From an uncultured Mycoplasmatota bacterium (GTDB lineage: Bacteria; Bacillota_I; Bacilli_A; RF39; UBA660), in contig URIY01000030.1 of assembly GCA_900547995.1 (NCBI GenBank), forward strand, positions 1 through 22,248: 22,248 nucleotides of DNA. Direction: 5' to 3'. Shown here piece by piece: positions 16,057 through 22,248 of this stretch. The notes under the pieces are model-generated. The model searched no databases and was not told where the DNA came from. It saw only the letters and a list, made by a program, of their open reading frames with translations. The position numbers and the translations under genes are program-made. The stretch's first letter is position 1; each line of letters opens with the position of its first letter.

Positions 16057-16081
16057 AAAAAAGATTGATAAAATTATCAAT
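16057..16081 (-). terminator. Intrinsic terminator after the 67-aa gene
   Basis: A 7-8 bp stem ATTGATAA/TTATCAAT (16064-16081) has T-rich sequence on both sides; on the minus strand it is followed by CTTTTTTTG. It ends the two small unknown genes upstream and isolates the rmuC promoter. Confidence 0.75.
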
Positions 16082-16086
16082 GCTTT

Positions 16087-16290
16087 TTAATTAAACAATT
16101 TTATTGCTTCCGTCAATTCATCTTCATTATCAAGAGGTACAATATTATCTCCAACCAGTTTTCTTATGCATATATCCTCTTCTTCGTTTTTCCCTGATAA
16201 ATACAAATATTCAATATCATTATGTTTTTTCTTTGATACTATTACATAATCTTGTCCATTTTCTAATTTAATAACATCAATATCTATCAT
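16087..16290 (-). CDS. Small acidic protein of unknown function, DUF1292-like
   Basis: A 67-aa protein with alternating strands and charge, including DYVIVSKKKHNDIEYLYLSG and EDICIRKLVGDNIVPLDNEDEL. The pattern of a short beta-rich domain ending in an acidic helix recalls DUF1292/YrzB-type proteins, but this is resemblance only. It shares one base with the stop of the 164-aa gene upstream (TAATG), so translation is coupled. There is no membrane segment or signal. It lies directly before a terminator. Confidence 0.6.
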   Translation of the reverse strand: MIDIDVIKLENGQDYVIVSKKKHNDIEYLYLSGKNEEEDICIRKLVGDNIVPLDNEDELTEAIKLFN

Positions 16291-16784
16291 TAATATGCTT
16301 TTCCCCCTTTTTCATTTTGTATTATTCTAAGTAAACGTTCTTGCATATAATGATCATACATTTTATAATCAGGATCACCATTATTATTAGAATATCCACT
16401 CTTTATTAAATATTCTTTGAAGGAATCATATTCTTTATAAACAGAGTCATTTTCACTTTGCTTATTTAATTGATAAAAAACCCCATCCATATTTCTAACT
16501 TCCTGATTACTATACTTTTCATACGTCTTGCTATCCATTTCTCTAAAACAAATATATATTAAAAATTCTTGGTTATCAGAACGAAGTATTTCCTTTGCTA
16601 TTTGTTGATGTGAATAATAATAGTTTTTATTATCCTCAGTTCTGTGTGTATTTCTAGAAACTATATTTAATCCATTTTCATCAATATATTCATCAATAAC
16701 AACAGTTGGAGCATTTGATATAGCTGTACTTACTGACGCTGCTAAACCAAAAGTCCCCGCGATTAAACCAATATATAGACACAT
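16290..16784 (-). CDS. Hypothetical 164-aa protein with N-terminal hydrophobic segment
   Basis: No family recognised. Residues 3-25 (LYIGLIAGTFGLAASVSTAI) form one hydrophobic stretch, a signal anchor or non-cleaved signal. The remainder is soluble, rich in Tyr, Asn and Glu, with YYYSHQQIAKEILRS and YKMYDHYMQERLLRI helices. The only usable Met directly follows an in-frame TAA and has a poor ribosome binding site. It lies inside the end of a well-initiated 48-codon reading frame (16763-16909), so it may be translated by coupling, or the two frames may be halves of one gene broken by a frameshift near the A-run at 16797-16804. Its 3' end is coupled to the 67-aa gene. Confidence 0.6.
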   Translation of the reverse strand: MCLYIGLIAGTFGLAASVSTAISNAPTVVIDEYIDENGLNIVSRNTHRTEDNKNYYYSHQQIAKEILRSDNQEFLIYICFREMDSKTYEKYSNQEVRNMDGVFYQLNKQSENDSVYKEYDSFKEYLIKSGYSNNNGDPDYKMYDHYMQERLLRIIQNEKGGKAY

Positions 16785-16909
16785 TTAATTAATTTCTTTT
16801 TTAAAATATCTTTTTGAATTTTTTCTCTTGTTATATTTTTCTTATGAATTGATTGTCCATTTAAACTATTATTTTTAAATGACTGAAATTTATTTTGCTC
16901 ATTATTCAT
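16763..16909 (-). CDS. 48-aa small ORF overlapping the 164-aa gene
   Basis: The reading frame starts MNNEQNKFQSFKNNSL and is basic and Asn/Lys-rich (HKKNITREKIQKDILKKK), ending in a short hydrophobic CVYILV tail. It is supported by a very strong ribosome binding site, GAGGAAGGA, 7 bases before the ATG, much better than that of the 164-aa gene it overlaps by 22 bases. It may be a leader peptide coupling translation, a real small protein, or the true N-terminus of the 164-aa protein displaced by a frameshift. No family recognised. Confidence 0.5.
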   Translation of the reverse strand: MNNEQNKFQSFKNNSLNGQSIHKKNITREKIQKDILKKKLIKCVYILV

Positions 16910-17228
16910 ATTACATTCCTTCCTCTACTATATTTTATCAAAAATATTCTTTTTTTTTAATATATTATGCATATTTTTACATTAGTTTAACACATTTTAT
17001 ATAAGGGATGGTTGCAATGAGGTAATTTCATTGCAGTTTCTTAAATTCATATACTTAATCATTATTTCATTCTAAGGTAACTATCACCCAAACTTATAAC
17101 ATTGATTAAATATTTTGCATTATTCATTAATTTAAGTTCAATAGTAATAAAAGTTTATAATTTTTTAGGTACAACAAAAAAAATATATTAATTTTTATCT
17201 TAATATATTTTTATAACAACTTATTTTT
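16910..17228. other. Intergenic stretch with hairpin and terminator, no clear gene
   Basis: This 319-base AT-rich gap holds the ribosome binding site for the 48-aa frame and a poor -10 near 16935 (minus, TAAAAT). A perfect 8-bp inverted repeat TGCAATGA/TCATTGCA lies at 17013-17020 and 17028-17035, and the terminator of the pfl operon follows at 17174-17212. On the minus strand a 21-codon frame at about 17131-17066 (MNNAKYLINVISLGDSYLRMK) looks like the end of a lost coding region, but has no ribosome binding site. I see no other gene. Confidence 0.5.
17174..17212 (-). terminator. Terminator of the pflB-pflA-microprotein operon
   Basis: A stem of up to 13 bp, AAATATATTAA/TTAATATATTT at its core (17181-17191 with 17200-17210), has an 8-base loop and a run of about eight T on the minus strand. 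The stem is pure A/T, but long and perfect. Confidence 0.7.
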
Positions 17229-17372
17229 TTATTTATTTTTTCTTTTCTTTAAGAAAATACTTGTTCCTAGTGCAATAAGTGATACACCAGCTACAGCAAG
17301 TCCTGCAAATAATAATGCTTTTTTTCCTTTACAGCAGCATTCCTCTGTACATAATTCTAATTCTTCTTCCAT
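17229..17372 (-). CDS. 47-aa Cys-rich single-pass membrane microprotein
   Basis: The frame encodes MEEELELCTEECCCKGKK followed by a hydrophobic segment (ALLFAGLAVAGVSLIALGTSIF, about 19-40) and a basic tail LKKRKNK. The acidic N-terminus holds four Cys (positions 8, 12, 13 and 14), and the basic C-terminus predicts an N-out, C-in orientation under the positive-inside rule. A perfect AGGAGG overlaps the pflA stop codon, and the gene lies before the operon's terminator, so it should be co-transcribed with pflB and pflA. The Cys cluster could bind a metal or iron-sulfur cluster or respond to redox state. No family recognised. The start and frame are supported by the ribosome binding site and the membrane-protein composition. 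Confidence 0.75.
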   Translation of the reverse strand: MEEELELCTEECCCKGKKALLFAGLAVAGVSLIALGTSIFLKKRKNK

Positions 17373-17381
17373 TTTATCCTC

Positions 17382-18098
17382 CTATTTTAATAATAATTTT
17401 TCTAACTTCTGACATTTTTTTATGTCCATATCTTTAGTATCACCAAGTTTATACGGTATATTCAATTTTTTATATTTTGATACTCCATATGTATGATAGG
17501 GTAATAATTCAACTTTTTCAATATTTTTTAATTTACTTATAAATTCTTTTAAAGATAATATATATTCTTCATTATCATTTATGCCTGGTATAATAACTTG
17601 TCTAAGCCACATCTTTTTATTTTGTTTTTGACATTCATCTAAAAAGTTTAGTGATATATCTATATTATTATAGCCTGTTATTTCTTTATATTTATCCTTT
17701 TCAAGTGCTTTAATATCCATAATAACTAGATCAACATATGGCAGAATTTCTTCATAATTTTTACCTACGCCAGATGTATCTAAACATGTATGAATTTTTT
17801 CCTTTTTACATAATTTTAAAGTTTCTAAAAGAAAATCTCTTTGGGTAAGTGGCTCTCCTCCTGAGAAAGTTACACCTCCATTATCACCAAAATAATTTTT
17901 ATATTTTGATATTATTTTTACTAACTCATCTGGTGTAATTGTATAATTATCATTAATATGCCAAGTTTCTGGATTATGGCAGAAAATACACCTTAAGGGA
18001 CAACCTTGCATAAAAACAACTACCCTAACACCTGGTCCATCTACAAGTCCCATTGTTTCAATAGAATCAAGGTGTCCTAATATTTTAGATTCTTTCAT
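17382..18098 (-). CDS. pflA: Pyruvate formate-lyase activating enzyme
   Basis: This radical-SAM enzyme abstracts hydrogen from the glycyl-radical glycine of PflB to activate it. It has 238 aa, the length of PflA. The 4Fe-4S site is CPLRCIFC (Cys33, Cys37, Cys40) followed by HNPETW. The SAM-binding GGE of SGGEPL and the LLPYHTYGVSKY stretch near the end complete the signature. It overlaps the end of pflB by 14 bases and has almost no ribosome binding site of its own, so translation probably depends on pflB. The microprotein gene follows 9 bases downstream. Confidence 0.96.
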   Translation of the reverse strand: MKESKILGHLDSIETMGLVDGPGVRVVVFMQGCPLRCIFCHNPETWHINDNYTITPDELVKIISKYKNYFGDNGGVTFSGGEPLTQRDFLLETLKLCKKEKIHTCLDTSGVGKNYEEILPYVDLVIMDIKALEKDKYKEITGYNNIDISLNFLDECQKQNKKMWLRQVIIPGINDNEEYILSLKEFISKLKNIEKVELLPYHTYGVSKYKKLNIPYKLGDTKDMDIKKCQKLEKLLLK

Positions 18099-20307
18099 GG
18101 AATGTTCTACTAATTACTTCCTTTTGTTGTTCTTTATTCAATCTATTGAAATTAACAGCATATCCTGAAACTCTAATTGTAAGTGTTGGATATTTTTCTG
18201 GATGATCCATAGCGTCTATTAATGTTTCTCTATTTAAAACATTAACATTTAAATGTTGTGCTCCTTGTTTAAAATATCCATCAAGAATTGATGTTAAATT
18301 ATTAATTCTTTCTTCCTCACTATGTCCAAGAGCATTTGGAACAATAGAGAATGTATTTGATACACCATCTTCGCAAACATTACAATATGGAATTTTAGCA
18401 ACGGAATTTAAAGATGCAAGGGCTCCATTACAATCTCTTCCATGCATTGGATTAGCCCCAGGTGCAAATGGAATTCCCATCTTTCTACCATCAGGTGTTG
18501 AGCCTGTATTTTTACCATACATAACATTTGATGTAATAGTTAAAATAGATAAAGTATGTCTTGCCTTTTTATATAATGGATGTTTTTTTAATTCATTATA
18601 AAATGTATTTACCAATTCTACACCTATTTTATCAACATCATCATTATCATTTCCATATTTAGGATAATCACCTATAACTTCAAAATCTGTTGTAATTCCG
18701 TTCTCATTACGAATTGGTTTAACTTTAGCATATTTAATGGCTGATAATGAATCAACAGCAACAGAGAAACCTGCAACACCAAAAGCCATTAAACGTTCTA
18801 CATCCGTATCATGAAGAGCCATTTGTCCTGCTTCATATGCATATTTATCATGCATATAATGAATTATATTCATGGCATCAACATATATTCTTGCAACATC
18901 TTCCATTGTCTTATGAAAATTTTTCATAACTTTATCATAATCTAAATATTCATCTTCGATAGGATCAATACCATCAAGAACTTTTTTACCAGTCATTTCA
19001 TCTATACCACCATTAATGGCATATAATAATGTCTTGGCAAGATTACATCTTGCTCCAAAGAACTGCATTTGTTTGCCAACTTTCATAGCCGAAACACAAC
19101 ATGCAATAGCATAATCATTGCCATAAATATTTCGCATTAAGTCGTCACTTTCATATTGAATAGCGTCAGTTAAAATAGATATTTTAGCACAATATTTTTT
19201 AAAATTATCTGGTAATTTATTTGACCATAATACTGTCATATTAGGTTCTGGTGATGAACCAAGATTAATTAAAGTATGTAAATATCTAAATGAATTCTTT
19301 GTGACTAATGACTTAGATTCATCTAACATACCACCAATTGATTCTGTTACCCAAGTTGGATCTCCAGCAAATAAATCATTATATTCAGGTGTTCTTAAAT
19401 GTCTTGCCATTCGAAGTTTAATAATAAATTGATCTATAATTTCTTGAGCCTCTGATTCAGTAATAATTCCCTCTTTTAAGTCATTTTCAATATATATATC
19501 TAAAAATGTAGATGTTCTACCAAGACTCATGGCTGCACCATTATTTTCTTTTATAGCAGCTAAATAACCAAAATATAACCATTGTACTGCTTCTTTAGCA
19601 TTTTCAGCTGGTTTTGAAATATCAAATCCATATTTTGAAGCCATACTCTTTATTTTATCTAATGCACGAATTTGTTCACTGACTTCTTCTCTTAACCTTA
19701 TTTTTGATTCATCTAAATTAGTTACTATTTTATCTAAATCTTCTTGTTTCTTTTCGATTAAGAAATCAATTCCATATAAAGCTATTCTTCTATAATCACC
19801 AATTATTCTTCCACGTCCATAAGCATCTGGTAATCCTGTTAATAAATGGCTTGATCTTGCTCTTCTAATTTCTTTTGTATATGCATCAAAAACTCCTTGA
19901 TTATGTGTTTTACGATATTCATTAAAATATTTATCAACTGTTTCATCTAACTTAAAACCATATGATTCAAGTGCACTATAAACCATTCTTATTCCACCAT
20001 AAGGATTTACAATTCTTTTAAGTGGTGCATCAGTTTGAAGGCCAACAATTACTTCATTATCTTTATCAATATATCCAGGTGCAAAACTATCAATACCTGA
20101 CATATGAATTGTATCTACATCAATAATACCTTTCTTCATTTCCTCTAAAATAAGTTTTTGACATTTACCCCATACTTTATTTGTCTTATCCGAAATATTT
20201 GTTAAAAAACTATCATCACCTGTATATTCAGTATAATTTTCTCTAATAAAGTTTTCAACATTAATAGTTTCTTTCCATAAATTTCCTTTAAATTTTTCCC
20301 ATATCAT
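18085..20307 (-). CDS. pflB: Formate C-acetyltransferase (pyruvate formate-lyase)
   Basis: PflB converts pyruvate and CoA to acetyl-CoA and formate, the key non-oxidative pyruvate cleavage in anaerobes. The 740-aa length fits. The catalytic cysteine pair is Cys403-Cys404 in IACCVSAM, and the glycyl radical site is Gly715 in RVSGYAV. I start it at MIWEKFKG because GGGAGG lies 8 bases before that ATG; a further ATG five codons upstream would contain the ribosome binding site itself. It has an extended -10 promoter and is followed by pflA. The enzyme is destroyed by oxygen when active, which indicates an anaerobic, fermentative life. Confidence 0.98.
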   Translation of the reverse strand: MIWEKFKGNLWKETINVENFIRENYTEYTGDDSFLTNISDKTNKVWGKCQKLILEEMKKGIIDVDTIHMSGIDSFAPGYIDKDNEVIVGLQTDAPLKRIVNPYGGIRMVYSALESYGFKLDETVDKYFNEYRKTHNQGVFDAYTKEIRRARSSHLLTGLPDAYGRGRIIGDYRRIALYGIDFLIEKKQEDLDKIVTNLDESKIRLREEVSEQIRALDKIKSMASKYGFDISKPAENAKEAVQWLYFGYLAAIKENNGAAMSLGRTSTFLDIYIENDLKEGIITESEAQEIIDQFIIKLRMARHLRTPEYNDLFAGDPTWVTESIGGMLDESKSLVTKNSFRYLHTLINLGSSPEPNMTVLWSNKLPDNFKKYCAKISILTDAIQYESDDLMRNIYGNDYAIACCVSAMKVGKQMQFFGARCNLAKTLLYAINGGIDEMTGKKVLDGIDPIEDEYLDYDKVMKNFHKTMEDVARIYVDAMNIIHYMHDKYAYEAGQMALHDTDVERLMAFGVAGFSVAVDSLSAIKYAKVKPIRNENGITTDFEVIGDYPKYGNDNDDVDKIGVELVNTFYNELKKHPLYKKARHTLSILTITSNVMYGKNTGSTPDGRKMGIPFAPGANPMHGRDCNGALASLNSVAKIPYCNVCEDGVSNTFSIVPNALGHSEEERINNLTSILDGYFKQGAQHLNVNVLNRETLIDAMDHPEKYPTLTIRVSGYAVNFNRLNKEQQKEVISRTFHERI

Positions 20308-20324
20308 AATCTTACCTCCCATAT

Positions 20325-20333
20325 GATTATAGC
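20325..20333 (-). promoter_or_regulatory. Extended -10 promoter of pflB
   Basis: On the minus strand TGCTATAAT (about 20333-20325) has a perfect TATAAT with TG one base upstream; the -35 region at 17 bases (ATCAAT) is poor, as is common for extended -10 promoters. The start of transcription lies close to the ribosome binding site. Confidence 0.6.
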
Positions 20334-20370
20334 ATATATTTAGTTAATATTGATTACATAATTTGATAAC

Positions 20371-20436
20371 TTTACACATCTTATTTTTACCACTTAATGT
20401 AACCTTATTTCATATCCATCATAAAATATTTTATGA
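20371..20436 (+). promoter_or_regulatory. Candidate ZIP gene promoter with an 18-bp palindrome
   Basis: TTTACA (20371-20376) and TAATGT (20395-20400) are 18 bases apart, a modest sigma-A pair. Downstream, a perfect 18-bp palindrome with arms TCATAAAAT/ATTTTATGA (20419-20436) lies 22 bases before the ATG and could be a metal-regulator operator. It does not match Fur, Zur or MntR consensus sequences I know. Confidence 0.45.
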
Positions 20437-20457
20437 CAGTACACGGAGGGTGGTTTT

Positions 20458-21273
20458 ATGATTACATGGTTTAATAACCTTGATTATTTAAGGCAAGTTT
20501 TAATAGCGACAACCTTTACATGGTTGATAACAGCACTTGGTGCTTGTGTCGTGTTCATATTTAAAAAAGTAAACAAAAGTTTTATGGATGCGATGCTTGG
20601 ATTTGCAGCTGGTGTCATGATAGCGGCTTCATTTTGGTCACTATTATCACCGGCAATTGATATGGCCGAAAATTTAAATATGTGTTCATGGTTTGTTATA
20701 TTTGTTGGTTTCATTGGTGGTGGACTATTATTATTTTCAGGCGATAAAATTTATGATTGTTTTGATAAAAGATTTAGAAAAAAAAGATTGGATAATAAAA
20801 TAGTTAAAAGTAAAAAAAGATGTTGGATGCTTATTTTTTCTATAACACTTCATAATATTCCTGAGGGACTTGCAGTAGGTGTAGCCTTTGGATCTCTTGC
20901 GTATAATCTAGATGGAGCAACACTAGGTGCTGCTAGTATGCTTGCTCTTGGAATAGGTCTTCAAAATTTTCCTGAAGGAACAGCTGTTAGTGTTCCTCTT
21001 AGAAGAGAAGGGTTTTCTCGTAAAAAGGCCTTTTTTTACGGACAATTAAGTGGTATTGTAGAACCAATTTCAGGTATAATTGGGGCAATACTTGCAGTTA
21101 AGGTAAGATTTCTTCTTCCATATTTACTAGCCTTTGCAGCTGGAGCCATGATATATGTTGTTGTTGAAGAACTAATACCAGAAAGTCAAACAAATAAGAA
21201 AAAAGACCTAATGGCCTTATTCACTTTAATTGGTTTTGCAGTAATGATGATTATGGATGTTGCACTTGGTTAA
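20458..21273 (+). CDS. ZIP family divalent metal transporter
   Basis: A 271-aa membrane protein of the ZIP (ZRT/IRT-like, GufA/ZupT) family that takes zinc or other divalent cations into the cytoplasm. About eight hydrophobic segments are visible. The family metal-binding helices contain HNIPEGLAVGVAFG (about 132-145) and QNFPEGTAVSVPL (about 169-181), with the His, Asn and Glu residues expected at the binuclear site (first His kept, second site starts with Gln-Asn). A Lys/Arg-rich loop (about 104-124) joins helices 3 and 4. The ATG follows GGAGGGTGG. It is transcribed alone, divergent from pflB, and ends in a strong terminator. Metal specificity cannot be told from the sequence. Confidence 0.93.
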   Translation: MITWFNNLDYLRQVLIATTFTWLITALGACVVFIFKKVNKSFMDAMLGFAAGVMIAASFWSLLSPAIDMAENLNMCSWFVIFVGFIGGGLLLFSGDKIYDCFDKRFRKKRLDNKIVKSKKRCWMLIFSITLHNIPEGLAVGVAFGSLAYNLDGATLGAASMLALGIGLQNFPEGTAVSVPLRREGFSRKKAFFYGQLSGIVEPISGIIGAILAVKVRFLLPYLLAFAAGAMIYVVVEELIPESQTNKKKDLMALFTLIGFAVMMIMDVALG

Positions 21274-21274
21274 T

Positions 21275-21302
21275 GAATAAACTAAAAAGTTTATTCTTTT
21301 TT
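21275..21302 (+). terminator. Intrinsic terminator of the ZIP gene
   Basis: A perfect 9-bp stem GAATAAACT/AGTTTATTC (21275-21283 with 21288-21296), a 4-base loop and six T (21297-21302) start 2 bases after the stop codon. Confidence 0.9.
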
Positions 21303-21340
21303 ATTCAATACCAATTTCTTTTTTATTCAATACCAATTTC
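21297..21340. repeat. Perfect 22-bp tandem duplication at the end of gmk
   Basis: Bases 21297-21318 and 21319-21340 are identical and adjacent. The right copy contains the last codons of gmk (KEIGIE on the minus strand) and its stop; the left copy repeats them beyond the stop, untranslated. A recent slippage or duplication event is the simplest origin. Confidence 0.9.
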
Positions 21341-22003
21341 TTTATTATTAATAAATTCTTTATCTTCAAGTAATATTTCATGTATTTCTTCACCTAAAGA
21401 ATTTAAATATGTTTCTTCTATTCTATCTACACGACATTTTTCAGCCTCTAAAATATTATTAACTTTTAATGCAGCTTCATGCACCTCATCATTTATAACT
21501 ACATAATTATATTTTGTTACTTCATTTAATTCTTTATATGCTGTCTTAAATCTTTTTAATATCTTATCTTTAGTTTCAGTATTTCTTCCTTCTAATCTTG
21601 CTTTTAATTCCTTAATAGTTGGAGGTAAAATAAATATAAAGATTGTTTCTTTAAACATTTCTTTTATTTTAAGAGCTCCTTGAATCTCGATTACTAAAAT
21701 AACATCTATTCCTTGATTTAACTTACTTTGAATAACATCTTTAGGTGTGCCATAGTAATTTCCAGCATATTCAGCATATTCTAAAAAATTGTTTTCCTTA
21801 ATTTTTCTTTCAAATTCTTCTCTAGTTAAAAAATAATAATCTTTTCCATCTTCTTCAGTACCTCTTGGTTCCCTGCTAGTACAAGATATGGAAACCCAAA
21901 CTTTTTTATTCATTTTTAATAATTCATTTACTATAGTATCTTTACCAGTACCACTTGGGCCTGAAATTACAACAAGTTGTCCTTGTTCACTAGTTCTTTT
22001 CAT
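21323..22003 (-). CDS. gmk: Guanylate kinase
   Basis: Gmk phosphorylates GMP to GDP with ATP, linking nucleotide supply to GTP and (p)ppGpp pools. It has 226 aa starting at MKRTSEQ, chosen because AGGGGAG lies 8 bases upstream; the frame is open for 18 further codons but these cover the promoter. The P-loop is SGPSGTGKDT (about 14-23), and the GMP-binding part has SCTSREPRGTEEDGKDYYFL and EYAEYAGNYYGTP. The C-terminal tail (DKEFINNKEIGIE) is slightly longer than in typical family members and lies in the tandem repeat. It is convergent with the ZIP gene and has its own promoter. Confidence 0.97.
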   Translation of the reverse strand: MKRTSEQGQLVVISGPSGTGKDTIVNELLKMNKKVWVSISCTSREPRGTEEDGKDYYFLTREEFERKIKENNFLEYAEYAGNYYGTPKDVIQSKLNQGIDVILVIEIQGALKIKEMFKETIFIFILPPTIKELKARLEGRNTETKDKILKRFKTAYKELNEVTKYNYVVINDEVHEAALKVNNILEAEKCRVDRIEETYLNSLGEEIHEILLEDKEFINNKEIGIE

Positions 22004-22036
22004 GCACAACACTCCCCTTAAATATAAATTAAGTCC

Positions 22037-22065
22037 ATTGTACCAAATTTCTAACAAAAAGTCAT
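22037..22065 (-). promoter_or_regulatory. Promoter of gmk
   Basis: On the minus strand ATGACT (22065-22060) and TACAAT (22042-22037) are exactly 17 bases apart, with transcription starting near 22030. A second TATAAT with no clear -35 lies further upstream near 22150. Bases 22066-22248 hold no recognised gene. Confidence 0.65.
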
Positions 22066-22248
22066 CTGATTCAAATAAAAAACTTGCAAAACCTGAATTT
22101 TATAACACATTTCCCGCATACTCTTAATGTGCCATAAAATACTTAACATTATATCATAAAAGAATTATGTATGTTACATTTTTTTTAATTTTTCAGATAA
22201 AAAGAGTAAAATTTTTTCGCAATAAATAGGCAGATATGCGTCTATTTT

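Noticed and set aside
20360..20384. Rex or CRP-like operator upstream of pflB
   Set aside because: TGATAACTTTACACA is only loosely symmetric and does not match the Rex consensus arms well enough.
20484..20714. Minus-strand 76-codon frame inside the ZIP gene
   Set aside because: Antisense to a well-supported transporter gene, without a ribosome binding site.
21273..21506. Plus-strand 77-codon frame after the ZIP gene
   Set aside because: It spans the ZIP terminator and the tandem repeat and is antisense to gmk; the coding evidence is all on the other strand.
1..22248. CRISPR array, tRNA or rRNA genes, insertion sequences
   Set aside because: I saw no regularly spaced repeats, cloverleaf-like sequence, rRNA signature or transposase. 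The only exact direct repeat noticed is the 22-bp duplication at gmk.

Overview
The window is low-GC DNA (roughly a quarter to 30% G+C by eye) with a typical Bacillota gene set: strong Shine-Dalgarno sequences, a tyrosine T-box leader, Spo0A with its own 0A-type boxes, MurT/GatD-like and SpoVB/YtgP-like proteins, PflB/PflA and a GT4 diglyceride-type glycosyltransferase. TGA works as a stop (the MurT-like gene ends in TGA inside an ATGA overlap), so this is not a code-4 mollicute. The best guess is an anaerobic, possibly spore-forming gut Bacillota of the Erysipelotrichia / deep-branching Bacilli kind; the exact lineage cannot be fixed from sequence alone. Nothing looks like phage, CRISPR or an insertion sequence. 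I saw no rRNA or tRNA gene.

Layout. (1) 1-950: rpsD (+) with a textbook sigma-A promoter, a structured leader of the autoregulatory S4 type and an intrinsic terminator, then a second, bidirectional terminator facing the oppositely oriented genes. (2) 927-5689 (-): a cell-envelope block, murJ/spoVB-like flippase, ATP-grasp ligase, MurT-like Mur ligase and GatD-like protein. The last three overlap end to end. The GatD-like protein lacks both catalytic residues of a glutamine amidotransferase. (3) 5691-9341 (-): tyrS and deoC behind one tyrosine T-box, then rbfA, a small prepilin and spo0A. (4) 9453-15978 (-): one long tightly packed run, rmuC, an 83-aa unknown, a prepilin fused to a LamG domain, pgk, a YbhN/LPG-synthase-TM membrane protein, a GT4 glycosyltransferase and a divergent tpiA. 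(5) 16087-17228: small unknown genes and an unassigned stretch. (6) 17229-20307 (-): pflB, pflA and an overlooked 47-aa Cys-rich membrane microprotein. (7) 20458-21273 (+): a ZIP metal transporter. (8) 21323-22003 (-): gmk with its promoter.

The central part serves central metabolism (Pgk, Tpi, Pfl, DeoC), envelope building (flippase, Mur ligase, ATP-grasp, glycolipid transferase) and translation (S4, RbfA, TyrRS). The most unusual item is the ATP-grasp / MurT-like / catalytically dead GatD-like operon directly downstream of a lipid-flippase gene. It may encode an envelope amide ligase that no longer takes ammonia from glutamine. Other items of note are the pilin-LamG fusion, the T-box that places deoC and tyrS under tyrosine control, tandem 0A boxes upstream of spo0A, and two small genes (47 and 48 aa) with strong ribosome binding sites.
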